Of a stretch of DNA of 14,168 bases, positions 6,665-12,892 are shown one piece after another (the first letter of the stretch is position 1; each line of letters begins with the position of its first letter). Under the pieces are notes generated by a model, which did no database searches, was not told the origin of the DNA, and was given only the letters and a program-made list of their open reading frames with translations. The stretch comes from JBFKAV01 sp041621405. Lineage in GTDB: Bacteria > Pseudomonadota > Alphaproteobacteria > Rhodobacterales > Rhodobacteraceae. The stretch is taken from assembly GCA_041621405.1 (NCBI GenBank), contig JBFKAV010000097.1, forward strand, positions 1 to 14,168, in the 5' to 3' direction. The position numbers were made by a program, and so were the translations under genes.

Positions 6665-8026
6665 ATGCCCGCGATCCATGCCGCCCGCGCCCGCCTGCCG
6701 CAAGGCTGGGCCGCGGACGTGCGCGTCGTTCTCGACGGGCTCGGGATCGCCTCGGTCACGGTCGGAGCGGCGGCCGAGCCGGGCGACGACCGGGTCGACG
6801 TGCTGCTGCCGGCGCTGTCGAACCTGCATTCGCACAGCTTCCAGCGGGCGATGGCGGGGCGGACCGAGACGCGGGCCGCAGGGCGAGAGAGCTTCTGGAC
6901 CTGGCGCGAGGTGATGTACCGCTTCGTCGACCGGCTGACTCCCGACGAGGTCGAGGCGGTGGCGGCGATGGCGTTCCTGGAGATGCAGGAGGCAGGCTAC
7001 GCCGCGGTTGGCGAGTTCCACTACCTGCACCACGCGCCCGGGGGCGCCGCCTATGCCCGCCCGGCCGAGCTGGCGCACCGGATCGTGGCTGCGGCGGCGG
7101 AGACCGGGATCGGGCTTTGCTTGCTGCCGGTCTATTACCGCCATAGCGGCGCCGGACGGCAGGCGCTCAATGGCGCTCAGCTTCGCTTCGGCTGCGACCC
7201 AGGCCGTTTCGCGGTCCTTCTCGAGGACGCGCGGGCCGGGGCGGGCGAGCTGCCAGGCGACACGGTGGTCGGTGTCGCGCCGCATTCGCTGAGGGCGGTG
7301 GCGCCGGAGGATCTGGCCGAGGTGCTTCCCCTGGCGAATGGTGGGCCGGTGCATATCCATGTCGCAGAGCAACCGCGCGAGGTGGAGGAGGTCGAGGCCT
7401 GGCTCGGGGCGCGGCCGGTCGCCTGGCTTCTCGACAACGCCGATGTCGGGCCGGCCTGGTGCGCGATCCACGCCACGCACATGACGAAGGCCGAGGCGGC
7501 GGGGCTCGCGCGGTCGGGCGCGGTCGCCGGGCTCTGCCCGATCACCGAGGCGAACCTGGGCGACGGCGCCTTCGGCGGGCCGGCCTGGCTGGACGCCGGC
7601 GGGGCCTTCGGCGTGGGGTCGGATTCCAACGTCCGGATCTCGCTCTCGGAGGAGCTCAGGACGCTGGAGTACGCGCAGCGGCTGCGCGACCTTTCGCGCG
7701 GCGTCATGGTGCCTGGCGAGGGCCATGTCGGCGCCTTCCTCTACCTCGCCGCCGCGGCGGGCGGGGCGCAGGCGCTCGGCCGCGCGGCCGGGGCGATCGA
7801 AGCGGGGCGGCTCGCGGACCTCATCGCGCTCGACGGCGGGCATCCGGCGCTCGCGGCACTCGAGGGCGAGGCGGTGCTCGACGGGCTCGTCTTCGCCGCG
7901 GGCGAAGGGGTGGTGACCGACCTCTGGTCGGCCGGACGGCACCGGGTGCGCGAGGGCCGCCACGTGGCGCGCGAGGGCACCCGGACGCGCTATGCCGCGG
8001 CACTGCGTAGGCTGGTCGGCGCATGA
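6665..8026 (+). CDS. hutF: Formimidoylglutamate deiminase
   Basis: Fourth step of the five-step route: N-formimino-L-glutamate plus water gives N-formyl-L-glutamate plus ammonia. It is a 453-residue amidohydrolase-superfamily enzyme. The metal motif H55-S-H57 lies in LSNLHSHSFQRAMAGR, followed by SFWTWREVMYRF (77-88), typical of HutF. VHIHVAEQPREVEEVEAW, CAIHATHMTKAEAAGLARSG and GSDSNVRISLSEELRTLEY supply the remaining active-site segments. I chose ATG 6665 because GGAGG (6655-6659) sits 5 nt upstream; a TTG at 6653 in the same frame overlaps the operator and has no ribosome site. It is the first gene of hutFC, and its stop overlaps the hutC start as ATGA. Together with the formylglutamate-type HutG it defines the pathway branch. 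Confidence 0.96.
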   Translation: MPAIHAARARLPQGWAADVRVVLDGLGIASVTVGAAAEPGDDRVDVLLPALSNLHSHSFQRAMAGRTETRAAGRESFWTWREVMYRFVDRLTPDEVEAVAAMAFLEMQEAGYAAVGEFHYLHHAPGGAAYARPAELAHRIVAAAAETGIGLCLLPVYYRHSGAGRQALNGAQLRFGCDPGRFAVLLEDARAGAGELPGDTVVGVAPHSLRAVAPEDLAEVLPLANGGPVHIHVAEQPREVEEVEAWLGARPVAWLLDNADVGPAWCAIHATHMTKAEAAGLARSGAVAGLCPITEANLGDGAFGGPAWLDAGGAFGVGSDSNVRISLSEELRTLEYAQRLRDLSRGVMVPGEGHVGAFLYLAAAAGGAQALGRAAGAIEAGRLADLIALDGGHPALAALEGEAVLDGLVFAAGEGVVTDLWSAGRHRVREGRHVAREGTRTRYAAALRRLVGA

Positions 8027-8712
8027 CGGCCGCGTTCCGGACCGTGAAGGCCGAGATCCTGCGCCGGATCCGGGCGCGGGAATGGGCGGCGGGGGCGCTG
8101 TTGCCGCCGGAGGTCGAGCTGGCCGAGGAGTTCGGCGTGGCGCGGGCCACGGTGAACCGGGCAATGCGCGAGCTCGCCGAGGAAGGGGTGGTGGACCGCC
8201 GCCGTCGCGCCGGCACGCGGGTCAGCGCGGCTCCGGTCCGGCGGGCGCGGTTCGACATTCCCCAGACCCGCGCCGAGGTCGAGGCGACGGGCGCCGCCTA
8301 CCGTTACGCCCGGGTGAGCCGCGAGGAGGGGCCGCTGCCGGACTGGCTCGCCGCCGCCCTGGGCCTGAGCCGCGATGCACGGGCGGTGCAGGTGGAGGCG
8401 ATGCACTATGCCGCCGGGCGGCCCTGGCAGTTCGAGGAGCGCTGGATCTTCCTCGACACGGTGCCGGCGGCGGCGGGCGAGAGCTTCGCTGTGGCGGGGC
8501 CGAACGAGTGGCTGGTGCGCGAGCTGCCGTTCTCGGAGGCGGAGATGGCGTTCTCCGCCGCGCTGGCCGGGCCGCGGCTGGCGGGCTTCCTTGGCATCGG
8601 CGACGGCGAGGCGGTGTTCCGTGCCGAGCGCACCACCTGGCTCGACGGCGCCCCGGTGACCCATGCCCGGCTGAGCTATCCCTCCGCCTACCGGATGGTC
8701 ACGCGGCTCTGA
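8023..8712 (+). CDS. hutC: Histidine utilisation repressor HutC (GntR family)
   Basis: A 229-residue transcription factor with an N-terminal winged helix-turn-helix of the GntR type (about 5-68, including PPEVELAEEFGVARATVNRAMR-like spacing with helix residues V39-A-R-A-T-V-N-R) and a C-terminal UTRA effector domain (about 85-229). PNEWLVRELPFSEAEM is a segment I associate with HutC rather than other UTRA regulators. It probably binds the palindrome at 6637-6654 and leaves it when urocanate accumulates, derepressing both hut arms and its own operon. Its ATG overlaps the hutF stop by 4 nt, so it is translationally coupled and autoregulated with hutF. Confidence 0.94.
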   Translation: MTAAFRTVKAEILRRIRAREWAAGALLPPEVELAEEFGVARATVNRAMRELAEEGVVDRRRRAGTRVSAAPVRRARFDIPQTRAEVEATGAAYRYARVSREEGPLPDWLAAALGLSRDARAVQVEAMHYAAGRPWQFEERWIFLDTVPAAAGESFAVAGPNEWLVRELPFSEAEMAFSAALAGPRLAGFLGIGDGEAVFRAERTTWLDGAPVTHARLSYPSAYRMVTRL

Positions 8713-8739
8713 GTCCCAATGCCGGGCGCGACACGAGGG

Positions 8740-8774
8740 GTGGCCGACAATCCAGCGGCCACGCCTGCGGCGTG
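8740..8774 (+). terminator. Probable hutFC terminator hairpins
   Basis: Two overlapping, mutually exclusive stems lie 28-62 nt after the hutC stop. One is GTGGCCG (8740-8746) / CGGCCAC (8756-8762). The other is CACGCC-TGC-GGCGTG (8760-8774), a 6-bp stem with a 3-nt loop followed by ACACTTTGTT. The modest T-richness after the second stem makes an intrinsic terminator plausible but not certain. Confidence 0.4.
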
Positions 8775-8784
8775 ACACTTTGTT

Positions 8785-8943
8785 GCCGGCGCCGCCTTGC
8801 GGCGGCGCCGAGCCTCCGGCGGGGGTATTTTGCAAACGGGGAAGCGAGGCCAATTGCCTTGCTTGCTTTGACCTCGGGCCCTCGCGCCGAGCCGCCGAGC
8901 CGGAGGCGAGGTGGCGAGAGGAAGGTCTTGCGGCCGCAAGGCC
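8785..8943. repeat. Hairpin-rich intergenic element between hutC and modA
   Basis: The 428-nt stretch 8713-9140 contains no gene I can support. Its left half is rich in symmetry. GGCGCCGCC-TTGC-GGCGGCGCC (8788-8809) is a perfect 9-bp stem with a 4-nt loop. It is followed by GCCTCCGGC (8812-8820), GGGGGTATTTT (8821-8831), and an inverted copy GCCGGAGGC at 8899-8907. CTTGCGGCCGCAAG (8927-8940) is a 14-bp palindrome within a 7-bp stem at 8924-8943. The CCTCCGGCGGGGGTATTTT string looks to me like a recurrent Rhodobacteraceae intergenic motif. That is memory rather than a search, so a dispersed repeat is an inference. From 8944 to about 9075 I see nothing. Confidence 0.45.
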
Positions 8944-9079
8944 GCGCGATTGGATCACCGGGCGGGCTTGCGTGGCGGCCATCGGCGGGTGAGGCTGAGG
9001 CGCAAGATCGTGTCCGGTCGGCCCGGAAGCCGGCGGCCCGGGTCCGGGGCCAGCTGCTTCATCGCGCCGGAGATGCCGC

Positions 9080-9107
9080 TTGCCGGTCGAACGGGGGGCT
9101 ATATGAA
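9080..9107 (+). promoter_or_regulatory. Possible modA promoter region
   Basis: TTGCCG (9080-9085) and TATGAA (9102-9107) are 16 bp apart, each with 4 of 6 matches to the sigma-70 consensus. This is the only AT-rich patch before modA. The overlapping GCTATAT (9098-9104) looks like one half of a ModE-type molybdate box, but I do not see a matching second half. Start and control are therefore tentative. Confidence 0.3.
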
Positions 9108-9140
9108 TGGCCCGGGAGGCCGAACTCGGGAGGAACGCCG

Positions 9141-9905
9141 GTGATCCTGCGGCGTCTTGCACTTCTGCTCGCGCTGTCAGTCGCCGCGCCGGCCGGGGCG
9201 GCAGAGCGGCTCACGGTTTTCGCGGCTGCCAGCCTCAAGGGCGCGCTTGACCAGGCCGCTGCGGCCTGGGTGGAGCAGGGCGGGGCGGAGCTGGCCTTGT
9301 CCTATGCCGGGAGCTCAGCGCTGGCGCGGCAGGTCGAGGCGGCGGCGCCTGCGGATCTGGTCCTGCTGGCCTCGGTGGCGTGGATGGACTACCTGGAGGG
9401 GCGCGGCCTCCTGCGCGACGGGACCCGGCGCGACCTTCTCGGCAATCGGCTGGTGCTGGTGCGGCACGGGGCCGGCGCGGCGCCGGTGGAGATCGGCGCG
9501 GGCTTCGATCTGGCCGAACTTCTGGGCGACGGACACCTTGCCATGGCGCTGGTCGAGGCGGTGCCGGCCGGAATCTACGGGCGCGAGGCTCTGACCGCGC
9601 TCGGGCTCTGGGACGCGATCCGGGACTCGGTTGCGCAGACGGCGGACGTGCGCGGTGCGCTGGCGCTCGTCGCCTCGGGCGAGGCGGCTCTCGGGGTGGT
9701 CTACAGGACCGACGCGGCAGCGGAGCCCGGCGTCTCGGTGGTGGGCGTCTTCCCGGAAGCGAGCCACGCGCCGATCGTCTACCCGGTGGCGGTTACGGCG
9801 GCGAGCGCGCATCCGGAGGCGGAGAGCTTCCTCGCCTTCCTCCGCACGCCGCCGGCGCGAGCGATGTTCGAGCGTGCGGGATTTGCCGTGCTGGAGCAGC
9901 CGTGA
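9141..9905 (+). CDS. modA: Molybdate ABC transporter substrate-binding protein
   Basis: Periplasmic binding protein that captures molybdate (or tungstate) and delivers it to ModBC. It has 254 residues. Residues 1-21 form a classical signal peptide (MILRRLALLLALSVAAPAGA, cleavage likely before AERL). The mature protein begins with LTVFAAASLKGALDQ. YAGSSALARQ, PADLVLLASVAWMDYL, VPAGIYGREALTALGLW and GVVYRTDAA are the usual ModA landmarks; the AAASL and GSSAL serines are in the expected oxyanion-binding positions. GTG 9141 is chosen because GGAGG (9129-9133) lies 7 nt upstream and the signal peptide starts there; the frame is open further left but without protein-like sequence. It is the first gene of modABC. 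Confidence 0.95.
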   Translation: MILRRLALLLALSVAAPAGAAERLTVFAAASLKGALDQAAAAWVEQGGAELALSYAGSSALARQVEAAAPADLVLLASVAWMDYLEGRGLLRDGTRRDLLGNRLVLVRHGAGAAPVEIGAGFDLAELLGDGHLAMALVEAVPAGIYGREALTALGLWDAIRDSVAQTADVRGALALVASGEAALGVVYRTDAAAEPGVSVVGVFPEASHAPIVYPVAVTAASAHPEAESFLAFLRTPPARAMFERAGFAVLEQP

Positions 9906-10071
9906 GACGCGGCGCCGTCGTCGACTTCGGTGGGGTGCTATTTGCCCGCGGCCGCCAAGTGGTGCCAGAGCTGCGCCATTGGTCTGAGCAGAAATGGCGG
10001 CGGCACGCCATCGGTGTCCCCGCGGCGTGCCCCCACGAGAATCCCTGCGCGAAGTGGAAGGGGAGAGGGCG
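9906..10071. other. Structured modA-modB spacer, possible repeat or small RNA
   Basis: A 166-nt gap lies inside an otherwise overlapping operon. It contains two clear stems: CGCCATT (9974-9980) / AATGGCG (9993-9999), and GGCACGCC (10002-10009) / GGCGTGCC (10024-10031). An 8-bp direct repeat CCCGCGGC occurs at 9945-9952 and 10019-10026. All three frames on both strands are fairly open, but none has a convincing start plus ribosome site. It could be a REP-like element inserted in the operon, an mRNA processing or stability element that lets ModA be made in excess, or an intercistronic RNA. The modB ribosome site GGAG (10062-10065) is at its right end. Confidence 0.5.
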
Positions 10072-10767
10072 GTGAGTCCGTGGTTGGGACCCGCGGAGTG
10101 GCAGGCGGTGCTCTTGTCGCTGAAGGTCGCCGCGTTCGCGGTGGCGGCGAGCCTGCCCGTCGCGCTCCTGGTGGCGATGGCCTTGGCGCGGTGGCGGTTT
10201 CCGGGGCGGCAGGTGCTGAACGGGCTCGTGCATCTGCCGCTGATCCTGCCGCCGGTGGTGACCGGGTATCTTCTGTTGCTGGCCTTTGGCCGAAACGGGC
10301 CGGTCGGCGGCGTCCTTGAGCAGGCCTTCGGCATCGTTGTGGCCTTTCGCTGGACCGGGGCGGCGCTCGCAGCGGCGGTGATGGCGTTCCCGCTGATGGT
10401 GCGGGCGATGCGGCTCGCGGTGGAGGCGGTGGACCCGAGGCTCGAGGAGGCCGCGGCGACGCTCGGGGCGTCGCGGGTCTGGGTCTTCCTCACCGTCACG
10501 CTGCCCTTGATCCTGCCCGGGATCCTTGCCGGCGCGATCCTCGCCTTCGCCAAGGCGATGGGCGAATTCGGGGCGACCATCAGCTTCGTCTCCTCGATTC
10601 CCGGCGAGACCCAGACGCTGTCTCTCGCGGTCTACGCGCTGATGCAGACGCCGGGGGGCGAGGCGGGGGCGTTCCGGCTGATGGCGGTGTCGGTGGTGCT
10701 GGCGTTCGGGGCGCTGCTGGTGTCCGAGGCGCTGGCGCGGCGGGCACGGGCGGGGGCGGGGCCATGA
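10072..10767 (+). CDS. modB: Molybdate ABC transporter permease
   Basis: Inner-membrane channel of the molybdate importer, 231 residues, with about five hydrophobic segments (roughly 14-38, 49-71, 90-112, 141-163 and 201-220). The EAA loop that docks to ModC is EEAAATLGASRVWVFLTVTL (125-144), followed by PLILPG. LPLILPPVVTGYLLLLAFG (55-73) and KAMGEFGATISFVS are typical ModB stretches. The GTG at 10072 matches the usual N-terminus (SPWLGPAEWQAVLLSLKVA), and GGAG lies 6 nt upstream; an earlier ATG at 9994 would add a charged, non-membrane extension. Its stop overlaps the modC ATG as ATGA. Confidence 0.95.
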   Translation: MSPWLGPAEWQAVLLSLKVAAFAVAASLPVALLVAMALARWRFPGRQVLNGLVHLPLILPPVVTGYLLLLAFGRNGPVGGVLEQAFGIVVAFRWTGAALAAAVMAFPLMVRAMRLAVEAVDPRLEEAAATLGASRVWVFLTVTLPLILPGILAGAILAFAKAMGEFGATISFVSSIPGETQTLSLAVYALMQTPGGEAGAFRLMAVSVVLAFGALLVSEALARRARAGAGP

Positions 10768-11849
10768 CGCTTTCGGTCACGCTCCGCCACGCGTTTCCCG
10801 GCTTCGCCCTCGATGTCGGCTTCGAGGCGCCGGCGGGCGTCACGGCGCTCTTTGGCCGGTCGGGCGCAGGCAAGACCACCGTGGTGAACGCGGTGGCGGG
10901 GCTGATCAGGCCGGCCGCGGGCCGGATCGTCGCCGATGGCGAAGTGCTGGTCGACACCGAGCGCGGGCTGTTCCTGCCGCCGCACCGCCGCCGCGTCGGC
11001 TACGTGTTCCAGGACGGGCGGCTGTTTCCGCATCTGACGGTGCGGGAGAACCTGCTCTACGGCGCGCGCTTCGCCGGCGGTGGCGCGGCGGAGCTTGGCC
11101 GCGTGGTCGAGATGCTCGGGATCGGTTTGTTGCTCGGGCGGCGGCCGGGGGCGCTGTCGGGGGGCGAAAAGCAGCGGGTGGCGATCGGCCGGGCGCTCCT
11201 GGCGCGGCCGCGGCTTCTGCTGATGGACGAGCCGCTGGCGGCGCTCGATGGGGCGCGAAAGGCCGAGATCCTGCCTTACGTCGAGCGGCTTTCGGCGGAG
11301 ACGCGGCTGCCGATCCTCTACGTCAGCCATGCGGTCGACGAGGTGGCGCGGCTGGCGGCGACGGTGGTGGTGCTGGCCGGGGGCCGGGTGGCGCGGGCGG
11401 GGCCGGTGGCCGAGGTCTTCGGCGACCCGGACACGGCGCCGCTTCTAGGCCTCAGGGAAGCCGGTGCGGTGCTGACCGCCCGCGTCGTTGCCCATGACGA
11501 GGACGGGTTGACCGAGCTCGCCTTCTCCGGCGGGCGGCTCGTGGTGCCGCGGATCGTCGCCGCGCCGGGGGCCGCCGTCAGGCTTCGGATCCAGGCGCGC
11601 GACGTGGTGCTGGCGCTGCGCGAGCCGCAGGGGCTTTCGGCGCTGAACGTGTTCCCGGTGACGGTGGCGCAGCTTCATTCCGGCGAGGGGCCGGGTGTGA
11701 TGGTGGCGCTCAAGGCCGGCGACGCGGCGCTCCTGGCCCGCGTGACCCGCCGCTCGGCCGAAGCGATGGGGCTGCGCGAGGGCCTGCAGCTCTTCGCGGT
11801 GCTGAAATCGGTGGCGCCGGCACCGGCCGACGTGTCGGCAATGCTGTGA
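10764..11849 (+). CDS. modC: Molybdate ABC transporter ATP-binding protein
   Basis: ATPase that powers molybdate import through ModB, on the cytoplasmic face. It has 361 residues. Walker A is GRSGAGKTT (31-39), the Q-loop FQDGRLFPHLTV has Q83, the ABC signature is LSGGEKQRVAIGRALL (131-146), Walker B is LLLMDEPLAALD (151-162), and the switch histidine is H189 in YVSHAVDE. Residues from about 292 (SALNVFPVTVAQL) form the MOP/TOBE molybdate-binding domain found in ModC and absent from many other importers; this supports molybdate as substrate. It overlaps modB by 4 nt. The downstream DUF1194 gene begins at or just after its stop. Confidence 0.95.
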   Translation: MTLSVTLRHAFPGFALDVGFEAPAGVTALFGRSGAGKTTVVNAVAGLIRPAAGRIVADGEVLVDTERGLFLPPHRRRVGYVFQDGRLFPHLTVRENLLYGARFAGGGAAELGRVVEMLGIGLLLGRRPGALSGGEKQRVAIGRALLARPRLLLMDEPLAALDGARKAEILPYVERLSAETRLPILYVSHAVDEVARLAATVVVLAGGRVARAGPVAEVFGDPDTAPLLGLREAGAVLTARVVAHDEDGLTELAFSGGRLVVPRIVAAPGAAVRLRIQARDVVLALREPQGLSALNVFPVTVAQLHSGEGPGVMVALKAGDAALLARVTRRSAEAMGLREGLQLFAVLKSVAPAPADVSAML

Positions 11850-11890
11850 GGGCTATGCGCCCGAGCGCCAGCGCGCTAGCCTCGGCTCCC

Positions 11891-12616
11891 ATGGGCCGCT
11901 TGCTCTTCGCGCTCTTGTTGCTGGCCTTCCCCGCCGCTGCCGAGGAGGTGGAGCTCGAGCTTGTGCTCCTGGCCGATACCAGCGGCTCGATCAACACCCC
12001 GGAGGTCCGGTTCCAGCGGAATGGCTATGCCGAGGCCCTGACCGACCCGGCGGTAATCGCGGCGATCCGGCGCACCTCCTATGGCCGGATCGCGGTGACC
12101 TATGTCGAGTGGGGGGCGGCCGACAGGCTGGTGCAGGTAGTGCCCTGGGCCGTCATCGACGGGCCGGAGAGCGCGGTCGCTTTCGCCGAGGAGATGCTCT
12201 TGTCGCCCCGGATGGCCTCGGGGCGGAACGCGATCGGGGCGGCATTGCTGTTCGGAATGCGGCTGATCGAGGAGAACGGAATCGAGGGCCGGCGTGGCAT
12301 CATCGATCTGTCCGCCGACCGTCTGAACAACTGGGACGGGCCGCCGATCGCGGAGGCGCGCGAGACGGTGCTGGCCGCCGGGATCACGATCAACGGGCTC
12401 GCGGTGTTGTGCCGCCGCTGCACCTCGATACCGCAGAAGGGCGGCGACCTGCAGCGCGGTTTCGAAGAGCGGATCATCGGCGGCCCGGGCGCCTTCGTGG
12501 TGGCGGCCGATGGCAGCCGGAGCTTCGCCGAGTCGGTCAGGCGCAAGCTCATTCTGGAGATCTCGGGGCTGGCCGCCAGGCCGGAGCTGGCGCTTGCGGA
12601 GAGGTCCCGAAGTTGA
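11891..12616 (+). CDS. Secreted DUF1194 family (von Willebrand A-like) protein
   Basis: Function unknown. From ATG 11891 the protein has 241 residues and begins with a compact signal peptide (MGRLLFALLLLAFPAAA, cleavage before EEVE), so it is probably periplasmic. D29-T-S31-G-S33 (in LLADTSGSINTPE) matches the MIDAS metal site of von Willebrand A domains, and D139-L-S-A-D may supply a further ligand. RIAVTYVEWG, GRNAIGAAL, ITINGLAVL and IIGGPGAFVVAADG fit DUF1194. A CxxC pair (C174-R-R-C177) lies in the loop after the last core strand. In-frame alternatives are GTG 11846, which overlaps the modC stop, and ATG 11855, with GAGGG only 2 nt away; none has a good ribosome site, so the start is uncertain. 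Its position suggests co-transcription with modABC, but a molybdenum role is not shown. Confidence 0.82.
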   Translation: MGRLLFALLLLAFPAAAEEVELELVLLADTSGSINTPEVRFQRNGYAEALTDPAVIAAIRRTSYGRIAVTYVEWGAADRLVQVVPWAVIDGPESAVAFAEEMLLSPRMASGRNAIGAALLFGMRLIEENGIEGRRGIIDLSADRLNNWDGPPIAEARETVLAAGITINGLAVLCRRCTSIPQKGGDLQRGFEERIIGGPGAFVVAADGSRSFAESVRRKLILEISGLAARPELALAERSRS

Positions 12617-12892
12617 CCCAACGTCGCTTGCGCCGGCCCGGACATCGGGCGGCAGAGCGGACAACCGCCTGAGCGCCGGGCGGAATGTGATAACGGATCC
12701 GTGAGAATTTACAGACCAAGCCGGCCGTGCGTCAACGAATTTACAAAAAAATGGCTGGTTTCATATGAGTTACCATTTTCTTGACGATTGCGCTATGGTG
12801 CGGCGCGAGTGGGGAGCGCTGCTGGGTGACGGCCGCCGTGGTCGGCGTCGGCAGAGGGGCCCAAGGGGGACAGGCGCTAAGGAGGACAGCTG
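12617..12892 (+). promoter_or_regulatory. acs upstream region with direct repeat and candidate promoter
   Basis: A 276-nt gap with no gene. GAATTTACA occurs at 12705-12713 and again at 12737-12745, exactly 32 bp apart (about three helical turns), in a locally AT-rich stretch that contains an A7 run (12745-12751). Candidate promoter elements are TTACCA (12770-12775) and TATGGT (12794-12799), 18 bp apart, each with 4 of 6 consensus matches. A TTGACG at 12781 has no -10 partner at proper spacing. The acs ribosome site AGGAGG is at 12880-12885. Just after the DUF1194 stop there is a weak 5-bp hairpin GCCCG/CGGGC (12636-12650) without a T-run. Tandem sites for an acetate- or carbon-responsive regulator are possible. 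Confidence 0.4.

Noticed and set aside
5383..6759. N-terminal extension of hutH, making a 967-residue protein
   Set aside because: The extra part is an out-of-frame reading of hutI. The GTG at 5382 has a proper ribosome site and matches the family N-terminus.
6644..8164. Minus-strand frame antisense to hutF
   Set aside because: Arg/Pro-rich shadow with no recognisable domain; hutF on the other strand has all amidohydrolase motifs.
8688..8939. Small minus-strand protein in the hutC-modA gap
   Set aside because: Arg/Pro/Ala-rich, no ribosome site, overlaps hairpins; better explained as intergenic repeat DNA.
9098..9104. ModE molybdate box before modA
   Set aside because: Only one half-site (GCTATAT) is present; I cannot find an inverted partner at the expected spacing.
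8713..9140. Molybdenum-cofactor riboswitch or other riboswitch before modA
   Set aside because: Stems are present but I could not match them to a conserved riboswitch core, and they cluster near hutC rather than near modA.
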